DNA from: Euonymus europaeus
Taxonomy: Eukaryota; Streptophyta; Magnoliopsida; Celastrales; Celastraceae
Length of the DNA stretch: 64,000 nt
Direction of reading: 5' to 3'
NCBI GenBank assembly: GCA_963580455.1
Contig: OY756967.1
Coordinates: 5,354,501 to 5,418,500, forward strand
Shown: in pieces, positions 13,301-24,097 of the stretch
Layout: each line of letters begins with the position of its first letter
Numbering within the stretch: the stretch's first letter is position 1
The notes under the pieces: generated by a model
What the model was told of the DNA's origin: nothing
Seen by the model: the letters and a program-made list of their open reading frames with translations, nothing else
Databases searched by the model: none
Translations under genes and position numbers: made by a program

Positions 13301-13903
13301 TCGAGTAGACGGTCTCATAATTAACTTTCCTTGTGAACACACAACACACAAGTGATTTTTAGGTAAAAGAAACTTATGATTTCTTAATTGATGTCCATTT
13401 GTATTTTCAATTATTTTACGCATCATGGTAGAACTTGGGTGACTAAGGCGATCATGCCTAAGTATAGATTCTTTTGAATCAGGGTACTTCTGGTGCATCA
13501 CAACATGTGTTTCAATCCATTTTGTACTTGCATGGTATAAACTCGAAGAAAATGCTATAAATTTTTCTAGTACAAGCTTCTGGCTTGAAATGATAGAAGT
13601 AACGTATAAGTAATCTTGATTACCTTCTCTTCCATACTAAAAATGATATACATTGTGACGAATATCCTTAAAACTCAATAAGTTTCTTTTTCATTTGGGA
13701 GAATACAATGCATGCTCAATATATCTTTTTTTTCCTTTAGCAAATATGATATTAGCTCTTTTGAAGCCTTCAACTATTTTTGATATGCTTGAGATGGTAT
13801 TAAAATTTGCTTCAAGCAACGTCAAATGTAAAAAATATTTCTTATGTTTAAGGATAGTGTGTGTTGTCGCACTATCAATTAAACATATATCTCCGTCTAC
13901 CAT
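10383..13903 (-). pseudogene. Copia protease, integrase, reverse transcriptase, RNase H (broken)
   Basis: Read on the minus strand: protease (GDICLIDSATTHTILK, 13903-13850), integrase zinc-binding region (LRHDRLSHPSSTMMRK and HLCVVCSQGK, 13501-13320), integrase core (VLIDASSKWSR, IKSVRLDNTGEF, HTRTQNGLAESLIKR; 13208-12720), the low-complexity linker (12718-12104), reverse transcriptase (MRLIDVITAYLYE, YVDDLNLVG; 11738-11300) and RNase H (MAIYEASQECVWLQGM, 10754-10383). The catalytic reverse-transcriptase aspartates survive as YVDD. At least six frame interruptions make it a pseudogene. The DSATTHTIL protease box marks a copia subfamily distinct from the other two elements in this window. Confidence 0.88.
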
Positions 13904-14001
13904 ATTTCTAAAGAAAACAAAATAACATTTATCACGTATTAATCCAAAAATATCATAGAAAATATTAGATTGTATGTAACTATATTAATCGTATAAATTT
14001 G

Positions 14002-14104
14002 AAAAGTCTGGGACTGGTGGCTGAGTGGTGGCGAGATCCAACAAAATATAGGATAGAAAAGAAGGTCCGAAGATCGAACCCACCGTCAGTAGCTCCGGAC
14101 TTTT
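14002..14104 (+). repeat. tRNA-like / SINE-like insertion
   Basis: Segment 14006-14100 starts GTCTGGG and ends CTCCGGAC. These ends pair over 7 bp like an acceptor stem, two of the pairs being G-U type. An A-box-like word TGGCTGAGTGG lies near 14019-14029 and a B-box-like word AGATCGAACCC near 14071-14081. The ends also form short terminal inverted repeats (AAAAGTC...GACTTTT). A T-rich tail follows. It interrupts the copia element between gag and protease. I read it as a tRNA-derived SINE or degenerate tRNA pseudogene. A small inverted-repeat element is the alternative. A functional tRNA is unlikely because the anticodon arm is not recognisable. Confidence 0.4.
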
Positions 14105-14226
14105 GTTTTTCATTTTTTTTAAGTTAATTTTTTAAACTTATCAAAATAATATTTATAAAATACTACAATCTTATTTCTTGTAATTCGATACACAACACAA
14201 CAATTAAACTTAACAAAGAAATAAAC

Positions 14227-15148
14227 TTATGTATAAATATCAGGATTTTCTAAGAAATCTGAAACATCTAAATGTGTTAACTTCGCAAGATCTTTCAGAT
14301 CATCGAAATTATCAACATCATTATTATTATCAACTTTTGCAAAGTTTGTTTCGACCACTTTGCTCTTTCCTTTTATTGATGCTTGATATAAATCCACCAA
14401 ATGTCTAGGCGTACGACAGGTACGCGACCAATGCCTTTGAACTCGACACCTGAAACAAATTTCATCATTACCCTTCTGGAGTTTATTTGGCAAATTTTTA
14501 TTTTCCTGACTTTTTTTCGCTCTCATACATCTTCTGGTGGTATGGATGAGAAACAGAATTACCTCCATGGTTTCGATAACCATAATCACGGCCTCGGTCT
14601 CTTCTTTCACCACGTCCACGACCTCGATTATTATGTACAGTAGCGTTCACTTCAGGGAATGATGTAATGCCAGTAGGACGAGACTGATGATTTTTTAATA
14701 AAAACTCATTATTCTGCTCAGACACAAGTAAAACACTAATTAAGGCACTATGCTTTTCATATCATTTATGACGATATTGCTACTGCAATATCATATTAGA
14801 AGCAAGAAAAGTGGAAAATATTTTTTCTAACTTGTTAGCCTTAGTAATTTTCTCCTTACAAAAATCAAGTTGTGAGGTGATTTTATACATATCAGAATTA
14901 TACTCTCGGCTGATTTATAATGTTGCAACCTCAGGTGCAATCTAGTCATAACGAGTTTTAGGGAGGATGACATTCTTCTGGTGTTCATACCTCTCCTTTA
15001 AATCATTCCACATGCGAAAATGATTTTTCTTCATGAGGTATTTAGTATTTAATTCCTCATGAAGATGGTGTTCAAGGAAAATCATTGTTTTTGCCTGATC
15101 CTTTTGGGATTCGGTATTTCTAATTTTTATGATGTTATCAAGAACCAC
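14227..15148 (-). pseudogene. Copia gag (broken)
   Basis: Minus-strand fragments include the gag core (DQAKTMIFLEHHLHEELNTK, WNDLKERYEHQKNVILPK; 15148-14942), a basic glycine/arginine stretch (GRGRGERRDRGRDYG, about 14640-14590) and a zinc knuckle (CFRCRVQRHWSRTCRTPRH, about 14455-14400). An acidic tail ends at a stop at 14227. The reading frame changes several times, and the first part of gag together with the primer site is missing. Confidence 0.85.
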
Positions 15149-15199
15149 AGCTTCCAGGTGAGTATTGTTCTTCTAATCCCTAATCCATTTGCATGTATT

Positions 15200-15345
15200 G
15201 CATTATATATATATAGAAGATTATATTTCTATATTTAGCAATGTAAATGTCAAAAATAGAAGCTTATGTGGGTTGGTGTATCATCCATATCAAGAAGCTA
15301 ATGTGGATTGGTGGATCATCCATATCAATTAGAATATTTATAACA
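15200..15345 (-). repeat. Truncated 5' LTR of the second copia element
   Basis: About 145 bp matching 10034-10177, with a 12-bp gap relative to that copy. The part that should carry the outer LTR sequence and the adjacent primer site is replaced by unrelated AT-rich DNA containing a short TA run. Confidence 0.7.
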
Positions 15346-16265
15346 GAAATAAATTTGTATTTCAATTTCAATAACGGGAGTCCCTTTTTTTTTCATAAAC
15401 CGTAAGGTAAATATGTTCTAATAAGTATAATTAGTTTAAAATGTATTTTTATTGATTGAAGTCACTGAACTATTTTTAATCATTATCCTACTAATTTAAA
15501 ATAAATTACTCATTCTTCTCTCTCTCTATTTTCCTTTGGGACATTTTAATCTCTCTTTTCTTCTCTTTTTTAGATCACTTTTTTTTAAAATGTTAAACAG
15601 CCCGGTCCTAAATAGGACGTATAGTCCATTTCATTGTAATATGATATTTCATTGCACAATTACAATGAAATATCATATTTCACTGTAATTTTTCATTGTA
15701 ATATCATATTTCAATGTCATGATGTTAAAATGAAATTGGACAATGTTACAATGGAATGAGTTGTTTAGCCTTGTGCTATTTATCATTACTGTTCTTTGTT
15801 TTTTTTCCTTTTTTTTCTCTTTGAAATAACCTCTCCTCCCTTTTTTAAATTACATTTTTTCCTCTATTTTCATTGAGATCAATTTATTCTCTATTTTTTA
15901 AATCATTTTATTTTCTCTCGTTTTTTTCTTTATTTTCTTTGAGATCATTCTTCTTCTTCTTTTGACATCACTTCTTTTCTCTTTCTCTCTTTTCTTCTTT
16001 AAGATAACTTTTATTCTTTTTTTTTAATGTTGTGTTGATTTTTTAATATTTCTTTATATGATATTTTTTGAGAAAATTATACTTAAATCCTAATTTTTTG
16101 ACTCTTAAGAGTAAATGACAGACGACATTTTTTTGATAGTTAAGGTCCATTTTAAAATTGATTGAATTAAGGACAAAATATAAAATTGCATATTTGACAT
16201 TGTTATTCTGGCCAACGATGACTAAAAACTTCTTCTTCTTTTTTTCTGCGAATGCTTCCGACTTT

Positions 16266-16650
16266 GGATCGAGGTGAGACAAGTGGCATTGAAATCGTTA
16301 GACCGAGAAAAATTCAACGTCATTGGCCTTGCCAAGATCCGTCATTGAAAACTATCAAATCAGGGCAAAATAGCTGAAACACATTTTTTCCTCGATTTGA
16401 CTATTTTTGGCTAGGAATCGAGACGAGGTTAGTGGTGTTGGAATCGATAGGCCGAGAGGAATCCAATGCCACTGACCTTGCCAAGATCCAACATCAGAAA
16501 TTTTCAAATCGAGGTAAAACAGTCGAAACACGTTTTGCCTTGATCTAGCCTTTTTTGACGACGGGTCGAGGCGAAACCGGTGGCGTTGGATTCTTTTGGG
16601 CCGAACGAATCCAACACCACTAGCCTCTCCTTAATCCGCCACTAAAAAAA
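16266..16650. repeat. Tandem repeat, about 148-bp unit, 2.6 copies
   Basis: Units begin at about 16266, 16414 and 16562, each starting GG(A/G)TCGAG-like. They share words such as CCTTGCCAAGATCC and AATCCAA(C/T). The copies are clearly diverged, and the last is incomplete. Origin unknown. Confidence 0.7.
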
Positions 16651-16810
16651 GATTCCCTAATCAAAAAGAAAAGAAAAGAAATTATGCGATTCTACAAAGA
16701 AAAAATATTTTTTGTAGAGAAAAACAACACTGTACAGTTTACGATGATATTGTTGACTCATTATATAGGTCTTTTTTGAGTTCTTCCAATGTTAAGAATT
16801 TTTTGCATTT

Positions 16811-17340
16811 AGCGAATCCGAATTTTCGAGTTCATCACTTGGGACATAAGATTTTAATAGGACATCCGAGTTTTGGTTCTTCAAACAAAGGAAAAGTGGT
16901 TTTAAAAGGAAAAAAGAGTTATTGGCTAATTTTGGAATTTTGAACCTCAGTATTTAGGATACTCGAGCCAGTTAGGATTTAGCGAATCCGAGCTTTGAGA
17001 TTCATCACTTAGGACATAAGGTTTTAATAGTGAATCCAAATTTTGGGTTTCTCAAACAGTGAAAAGAGATTTTATAGAGAACAAGTATTATATATAGAAA
17101 TAAAGGTTCTACAAAGAAAAAAAAATTATTTTTGCACTAACAGTAGAACTAAATTGTGATTTCATGTTTTTTTGCATAACTTTTTCATCTAAGCCTTAGA
17201 GTTCATCACTTGGGACATAAGATTTTAGTAGTGAATTTGAGCTTTCGGTCTGTCAAACAAAGAGAAAGTGATTTTATAGAGAAATAAAGGTTGTACATAA
17301 AAAAAGATGTTTGCACTAGTAGTAGAACGAAAATTTTGAT
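16811..17340. repeat. Diverged tandem repeat, about 170-200-bp unit, 3 copies
   Basis: The phrase TTCATCACTTGGGACATAAG recurs at about 16831, 17001 and 17202, followed by similar A/T-rich text each time. A further relative in the opposite orientation lies near 19130-19230. It is probably a decayed repetitive element. Confidence 0.6.
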
Positions 17341-17882
17341 TTCATATTTTTTGGCCTAACCTTTTTGTTCGACCACTAAAATGATCGCCTCTAGTCTCAA
17401 AAGAAGCATGACTGCAAAAGGAGTAAAGTCTGTCCTACGGCGGCTAAAATAGAGGTCCACCACCACCAGAAAGCCACCGTAAAGCATTTGTAACTCAATA
17501 TTAACCTAAGTCTACATGACATATTTTGTAAGCATGTGACATGACAAATTAGTTTTATTTGAAAACTTCACTGCATAATTGTTTTTGTTAAATAAAATGT
17601 TAAAATACTTTATCTCTCAAAATACATATTAGATTTCAAAAAAAGTAAAGGTCCAGAATGAGCAAATACAAATCTTTCCAACAAGATTCATTGTCATTAG
17701 GTTTTATTCAATCATTTTTAATTATATTATTCTTTTTTATACTAATATGTGGGCAATGTAGGTTGTAGTGTTTGTTTATATTATTTTTGAAAACAATGTC
17801 ATTTCATTTTGAATACATAAAACAATATATTTTAGAGTGTAGTTGGTCAAGTCTATTATTTTTATCAAGTATATATGCATAC

Positions 17883-17913
<31 letters not shown>

Positions 17914-17943
17914 CATACATATACATATCAACATTTCTCTTTT

Positions 17944-18976
17944 AAGGATTCTCATATACGCAGCTGCGTAAAGTGCACAAAATGCGGGCTTTTCATTTTA
18001 GCCGTTCGATTCATCCTACGGCTCATGTAATAACACTTACCTAAAAATCGAAATATTTTTCCTTGGTAGATCGCGACAGCTTCTCTTTCTCTTTCGTCGC
18101 CACATAACTCCGGCCTCCTTTGTAGATTGCGACAGCTTCTCAAGGTTGCCACATAACTCCGGCCCCGCAAATAACTCCGACCACCGCACAGAGTTTTATG
18201 TTTGTAGTTCATCCTTTCATCTCTGCCTACACCCCATTCCTCTTACCTGTGGTTGTTGTAGGTTGTCAGCCTACAGCAATTGTGCTGTAGGGATCACGAT
18301 TCTTAGTCAACTACTATCAGGCGAGACCAAAGTTTTTGTGTTGATTTCATTTTTTGTTGATGACCAACAGTAGCAATTTCTAGCAAATTTGTTTGTAAAC
18401 TTGATGATTCTATAAGTTGGATCACATATGTGCACTTCATTGTTCTTGTTGTGGTAAATCCCTGTGAATTTGTTATGAATTATCTGCTGTTTATAATGCA
18501 GAGTCCAATCCATTTAATACCACTACTTAGCTTGGGTGGATCCTATTATGCATGTGTGGCGGCCAACCTTAACATGCAAAGGTGGAGAGATTTGCGGCGG
18601 TCGATGCGGCGACCTTGTTTTCTGTATATGCTCCGTCACTGACCTCTGTGGCGACAGAAGAGACTTTATCAAAATTTGTCACGATCTACAAGGGAGACAA
18701 ATAGTTGGGTGAATTGGGTGCAGACGGAGATGAAAGGGTGATGTGCGCCGATCGAAGTTATGTATAGTGATGGAACGACGACCTTGAGAAGCTGTAGCGA
18801 TCTACAAAGGAGGCCGGAGTTACTGGAGATGAAAGAGAAGTTGTCGCGATCTACAAAGGATAAATATTTGGGTTTTTAAGTAAGTGTTGTTATATGAGCC
18901 GTAGGATGAATCGAACGACTAAAATGAAAAGCCCGCATTTTGTGCACTTTACGCAGCTGCGTATATGAGAATCCTT
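17944..18976. mobile_element. Fold-back / MULE-like non-autonomous element
   Basis: About 1,033 bp with long terminal inverted repeats. The left end starts AAGGATTCTCATATACGCAG, and the right end is its mirror image. The match continues with few changes for about 100 bp and then again in internal patches containing GATCGCGACA and ACTCCGGCC. Nothing inside codes for a transposase. It is flanked by TA/CA microsatellite DNA on both sides, so the target duplication cannot be read securely. Long inverted repeats suggest Mutator or Foldback ancestry. Confidence 0.75.
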
Positions 18977-18979
18977 GTA

Positions 18980-18980
<1 letters not shown>

Positions 18981-19030
<50 letters not shown>
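18981..19030. repeat. (TA)n microsatellite
   Basis: An uninterrupted TA run of about 45 bp immediately right of the fold-back element, followed by a short CA run. A shorter TA run lies at about 17885-17903 on the other side. Confidence 0.85.
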
Positions 19031-19037
<7 letters not shown>

Positions 19038-19790
19038 TATATTTTTGTGTGTGTTTTAATTAATTATATTGACAATAAAATTTTATCATAATTGATCATC
19101 TATTTCAGATTCAGTACTAAAACCGTATGTATCAAGTGATGAACCATAAGACTTGGATTCACTAAATCCTAACTTTCTCAGGAAACAGATTCACTACTAA
19201 AATCCTAAACGTTCCAATGTTAAACTCTTGGCTCGGGTACACTAAACCTTAAAATTCTAACTTTCAAAATTGGCAAAAATGGATCACGTAAATGTACATG
19301 AATGATATCTAATTTAATAAATTTTTAATTGTTATCAGTTGATTTCATATAAGAATAAATTATAAATTATTATTAAATTTTACTTCAAATATAAATTAAT
19401 AAAAAGTGTGATAAATATTAAATAGAATAAAAAGTAAAAATAAAACTGACAAAATTAATCGTCACAAAATTTTTGACACTTTGATCTTCAAAGTAAACTA
19501 GAAGGAAAAAATGAAAAAAAAAAGGAACAGCTGTACCGCTGTGTAGAAGCTCCATTTTCGAGCTTTATGTTTGGAAGCGATGCAATACAAAATTTTAAAC
19601 TATTGTGAATGAAAAATCAGATTTTTTACTTTTCAAATTTTTTCCAACGTGATGAGTCGAGCCTAACATGTCATGTGAACTTGGATTAAATTGGTTGGGT
19701 GGTGTATGAACTCGTTAACCGGGAAAAAGAAAATAAATTGGTCAACGTTTAACTTTGGTTGCCCCTTCATCGACTCTGTCGCTGATTTAA

Positions 19791-20421
19791 GGCTCCGTTT
19801 GTTTGACGGAAAACAAGCATCTCATGAAAAAAGAAAAATATATCATGTAAAAACAACTAATTTCTATTGTTTAGACAAAAAAATTACTATATTTTCCATT
19901 GTTTGTTTGTTTGGAATTAAAAATTTGAAATACAACACTTTTTATTATGTTGACCAATAAATATGTGTGTATGTTTCGTGTGAATATACATGAATTCATA
20001 TTCACATATATATATATAGAATATTGACAATAATGAAATTCTTTAAAACAAATCATTTTTTATTGTTAAATGTCTTTTATTGTGTGTATACATACATACA
20101 TATGTATATGTATATATATAATACGTATAAGTGTATATGTACGCGAAACACAATCTAAATTTACTTGGTTAAAGTATTACGGGTCATAAATATGCATTGA
20201 GTTAAAAATATGTGACTCAATATGTTTACATCCATACTTATAGTTTTGGACAAAACAACATCCTAAAATTGAGAAGGAAAATTATTTTTCATTTTTAAAA
20301 TCTTAAAATTGAATTGATCATATAACATTTTTAATTTACTAATTTTATTTTATATCCTCAAATATTATAAAATGAGAAAAGTATTTTTCAAAAATGAATT
20401 TTCTGTCAAACAAACGGAGCG
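19791..20421. mobile_element. MITE with GGCTCCGTTTGTTTG inverted ends (copy 1)
   Basis: 631 bp. Inverted ends GGCTCCGTTTGTTTGACGG and the mirrored CAAACAAACGGAGCG are flanked on both sides by TTAA. There is no coding capacity. The left 110 bp align to the reverse complement of the right end of the element at 35516-36145, so both belong to one family. The TTA/TAA-type target suggests a PIF/Harbinger-derived (Tourist-like) MITE. Confidence 0.8.
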
Positions 20422-20596
20422 TTAACGGTGAATTGATTCCCAGCAACTCCTTTAATTAAATTCGTCTCGTGCCGGCTCCACATAACCTCACGAGTTAACC
20501 TTCACATGATGATGACTTCGATCCAAGAAACCACAAATTAGACAAATACATATCAGCTTCCACAAATCAGTCCTCCACTTTCGATAAACCCTAAAA

Positions 20597-22639
20597 ATGT
20601 CCTCTTCCTCTGCCACCGCCATTCTCCTTCTCCTTCTCCTCCTCCTCACCACCGCCACGACGACCGCTAATTCCGCCCCAATTTTAGGTCTGGATTCCTA
20701 CCTGACCCAACAATCTCGTAACGACCCACGGGCCACTAACGACTCCTTCCTCTCCCTTCCATCTTCACTCAAGAAATCCCTCTCGTCGACCTTCCTACCT
20801 CCCAACAGCATCTCTTCGCTCATCTCCTCTCTACTCTCTCTCTCTATCCCTCTCTCCCTACACATCCGCCTCCTCGGCCCTTCCTTCCCTCCTGACTCCT
20901 CCTCCCTCCTTTCCTCCTACCTCTCCACTGTCCATATTTCCGATCACTTCTCCCTCATTTCCCCCAACCCCGACGGTCCCCGCGACCACCGCCTCGCCGT
21001 CAAACACTCGTTGCACCTTGATGTCTCGCACTCCCCTACTCTTGCATCACGCCTCTCTGACGCAATCAAGTCTGCCATTTCTACTGCTACTTCCTCACTC
21101 CGCTCTCCGATCCTCTCTATTTCTTACTCCGTTGTGGACGACATCATCAAGAACGATTTCGACAAGGAGAAGCCTGTGGAAGGTGTTTTTGTGTATTTGA
21201 TCTCATTAGGTCCGCAGTCACACGGTTATGCTTACAACTACGGTCACGGAGATTCGTCTCCCGGGTATACAAAGTGCTTCGGGAGTGTTTGGACTGGGAA
21301 GGAGAGGTATATCTGGATCGATCTCAATGCTGGTCCGGTGGATTACGGGCCCGGTTTGTCTGGAGATGGGTTGCTTCCTAGGGGAGAGTTTCATCCTTTG
21401 GCAACTTTGCACGGGCGCCCCAAGTCGCAGAAGGCGCTCTTGGCGGATATTGCTTCTTTGGTTTGGAGTGCCTATCAGGTACATCTTGTGCCCTCTTTGA
21501 GGATTCCTGTGCCTTTTGAGAATTCTTTGATTGTTCAGTTTATACATGTTTACGGTGAGGATAGTCAGGATTCGAGTGGTTTGGATTGGGAATTGATCAA
21601 GAGGACGTTCATGAATGAGGTTCATGATGGGGGATTGTTGTTGGGAGAACAGACGCTGACTTTCAAGAATTATAAGATCAATTTAGCTCAGTGTTCTATT
21701 TGTTCCTTTGCCATTTCTAGGTCCACTAATTCATACACTTCTAGGTTCCTGTTTGATAATTACACTTTGATTGTAAGCGAGTATTTGGACTCAAAACGTT
21801 TGCACCAGATATTATCTGATTCTTCTGAGGAGTTTAGGAGGTTGGGAGATATCCCGGAGGATGATGTTGCAAGGGTGCTTCCTGTTTATGTGTTTGATTT
21901 GGATCACAATAAGCTATTGTTGCTTGATCGGTATCACCAGTCTGTTGCTTTTAGGGATATGGTTATTGCAGTGAGGACAAAGAACACGCAGACTGTGAGT
22001 GATTATAGCTGTAATGGGCGTCATGTGTTTACACGTACCAGGGAGCTTGAGAGACCAATTGTTGGTTCCATTCTGCAGAGTATGTGGGGGGTTGCTCCAA
22101 CCCATATGTCATGGAGCCCAAGGCATAACAGTACTCTGGTGGATTATACATGGAGTGTTGGGCAGACACCGTTTGGGCCATTCTCTGAGCTTTCTTCATT
22201 GTCTTTTGCACAAAAGGATGCAGCTCAGAGAAATGTTCTGTTGACTTCGTTGAATTACAGTATAACGAGTGCCATTGATGTGCTTGAATCTATAGCTGCA
22301 CATGGTGGGGACAGGAAGCTCCTTGTACATAGCCGGCATGTGGAGTTTGTACAGAGATGGAACTTGTTCAAGTATAAGTTGGAAAAAGCAGTTACTGCAA
22401 TGTCACATTTGGACTTTGAGATGGCTTTGTATTACTTGAGGTCCTCAGATCATGATTTGTATACCATTCACTCTCTTGTTTACCATGCATCACAAGAACT
22501 GGAAGCATCACTCCAGTGTTTCAAGGATCCACCATTTCCATGGGCATCAGTGTCAATGTCTGGAGTAGGTTTGTTCGGCCTCATGTATATTTATGCAAAG
22601 CGAGACAAGCTTTTAAGGAACAAAAGGAAGCAGTTTTAA
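20597..22639 (+). CDS. Uncharacterised 680-residue secretory-pathway membrane protein (DUF7906-like)
   Basis: A single uninterrupted frame. The ATG follows AAACCCTAAAA, and no upstream in-frame ATG is near. Residues 1-27 form a signal peptide (serine start, LLLLLLLL core, ending near TANSAP). The mature part is lumenal, with several N-glycosylation sequons (for example NDS, NYT, NST, NYS). A hydrophobic segment at about residues 652-670 (GVGLFGLMYIYA) is followed by a short basic tail (KRDKLLRNKRKQF), so the topology is type I. It matches from memory a plant family annotated only as transmembrane protein, of which Arabidopsis At3g28720 is an example. I know no biochemical function. The N-terminal 90 residues are low-complexity serine/leucine. 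Being intronless among intron-rich neighbours is notable, though I do not know the family's usual gene structure. Confidence 0.8.
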   Translation: MSSSSATAILLLLLLLLTTATTTANSAPILGLDSYLTQQSRNDPRATNDSFLSLPSSLKKSLSSTFLPPNSISSLISSLLSLSIPLSLHIRLLGPSFPPDSSSLLSSYLSTVHISDHFSLISPNPDGPRDHRLAVKHSLHLDVSHSPTLASRLSDAIKSAISTATSSLRSPILSISYSVVDDIIKNDFDKEKPVEGVFVYLISLGPQSHGYAYNYGHGDSSPGYTKCFGSVWTGKERYIWIDLNAGPVDYGPGLSGDGLLPRGEFHPLATLHGRPKSQKALLADIASLVWSAYQVHLVPSLRIPVPFENSLIVQFIHVYGEDSQDSSGLDWELIKRTFMNEVHDGGLLLGEQTLTFKNYKINLAQCSICSFAISRSTNSYTSRFLFDNYTLIVSEYLDSKRLHQILSDSSEEFRRLGDIPEDDVARVLPVYVFDLDHNKLLLLDRYHQSVAFRDMVIAVRTKNTQTVSDYSCNGRHVFTRTRELERPIVGSILQSMWGVAPTHMSWSPRHNSTLVDYTWSVGQTPFGPFSELSSLSFAQKDAAQRNVLLTSLNYSITSAIDVLESIAAHGGDRKLLVHSRHVEFVQRWNLFKYKLEKAVTAMSHLDFEMALYYLRSSDHDLYTIHSLVYHASQELEASLQCFKDPPFPWASVSMSGVGLFGLMYIYAKRDKLLRNKRKQF

Positions 22640-24097
22640 AGCATTTGCAACGGAATGAATATTTGTATTACTTCAACACAATACAAAAGTAACAACACAT
22701 GAATTTCCATGAGAGAGGTAAGTCTCAAGGTCGGGAAATAGTGTTCAGTTTCCTCAGAACATTTACTGCATTCAATATGAAAATTTAGCCTGTCTCTCTG
22801 TCTCTCAGTTTTTCAAAGATTTACTGCTTTCTTGTTCAAATAATCTAATATCATGATTGTCTAATGAATGTAACAAGTGTTCAGCTTTCTGGTTTTTTGT
22901 TCTGTCTTGTGGCTTCACGTACTTTTTCCCTCCCTGTGCTTGTGTAACAAAAGTGGCTGTGGTTTAATTTAGAATGCTTGTTAGTTTTACTTGGGAAGGC
23001 TGAGCCTGCGGCTGGCTTCATTTAGAACCATTTGTTTGCATAACTGTAACGAATTTCTGTTTAGCAGTACATAGCCATTGTTCATGAAATTGAGGGCAAT
23101 GTCTAGAAACCAGTCCAGTGGAAATGTGGAATTATCTGGATGAATTAGGCATCTGATGTAGTGTTTAAGAATGGACACGTAGTCTTTAAGATCTAACATA
23201 AGTAGACATGGTTGTATCTTTCTTTTGAAATCAGTCTTTCTGCATTTTTATTAGAGTTGAAGCCTGTCATTCCTTTTTTCTGCTGTTCAAAAGAAAGAAA
23301 GAAAGAAAGAAAGAAGTTATGTGTAGGATATTTCGGCATTTGTGTGTTCTATCTTATTCTCTCCTTTCATAAAAAGTAGTAGGAATGGATGTTAAAGTTT
23401 GACAGCGGGATTTGAAATTCTTCAATTGCATCCCCCAGTCTGCCTGGCAACCTCTTTGAGCAACAAAAGCATATGATTACTTTTGTGCCAAAATCTTAGG
23501 CTTTATGTGTGCTGATGCATATGATTATAAGGTTGCTGTTCTTGGTCCTTTGCTTTTGATCCACAACCTCCAATATCTGTTTAAATTATTCCTGGAAGTT
23601 TTCAACTTAGAGGTAATTTTGTAAGTAACCAAGAAAGGATATCCAGTCCTGTAGATTGTAGATTAGAAGAGTGTAGCTGTAAATAGGAATGAATTGCGAA
23701 TGTGGATTCAAATTGATAGCATACCTCAAATTGTTTGGTACAAAGGCTTATAAATGATGAGTAAATTTATAATTTTCAGCTCAAGAGAAGTGAAAGAGGT
23801 AAGCTTGCATAAGGAATGCTCACAAATGAGTTTTAGGCCATTACCCCCCAGGAATTGCTAGTAAAAATTAAAAATATCATATTGATCCCTTTTCTTGGTT
23901 AGGGCTGGCATGCAGTACATGTCAACTCTGTCACATACTGCAGCCAACAAGCTTGGAAACTTGGTTCATTATTATTTGTTTTTATGACTTAAACCTTAAA
24001 ATTTTGGTTTGCAATACAAATATAAAACAGGTGCTTCAGAAGGATAGGAACAGAAGAGCTTGTGAAAAAACAGATATATCAGTATTTATGCGGTTGA
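22640..24097. other. Intergenic; 3' UTR of the upstream gene
   Basis: No gene was found. The first few hundred bases are probably 3' UTR and terminator of the gene ending at 22639. An AAAG microsatellite (about 23290-23315) is the only simple repeat. The right end is 3' UTR of the convergent AP2 gene. Confidence 0.55.

Larger units (their letters stand above)
9899..15345 (-). mobile_element. Ty1-copia LTR retrotransposon, decayed
   Basis: The low-coordinate LTR spans 9899-10177 and starts TGTTGAAATT. The high-coordinate LTR ends at 15345 (TTTATAACA). Flanking GAAAT at 9894-9898 and 15346-15350 is the target duplication. A polypurine tract (minus strand) abuts the first LTR at about 10178-10188. 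Gag, protease, integrase, reverse transcriptase and RNase H follow in copia order on the minus strand, with many stops and frame changes. Only about 145 bp of the high-coordinate LTR aligns to its partner, and no primer site is visible, so the 5' end of the element has been deleted. It lies about 440 bp beyond the VHA-d stop codon. Confidence 0.88.
15351..17943. other. Gene-free intergenic DNA
   Basis: No host gene was found. It holds a pyrimidine-rich tract (about 15490-16030) and a small inverted repeat at 15640-15690, with TGATATTTCATTG facing CAATGAAATATCA. Two groups of diverged tandem repeats are described separately. Confidence 0.6.

Noticed and set aside
21218..21625. 135-codon antisense frame inside the 680-residue gene
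   Set aside because: Shadow frame of a well-supported coding region with clear codon bias on the plus strand.
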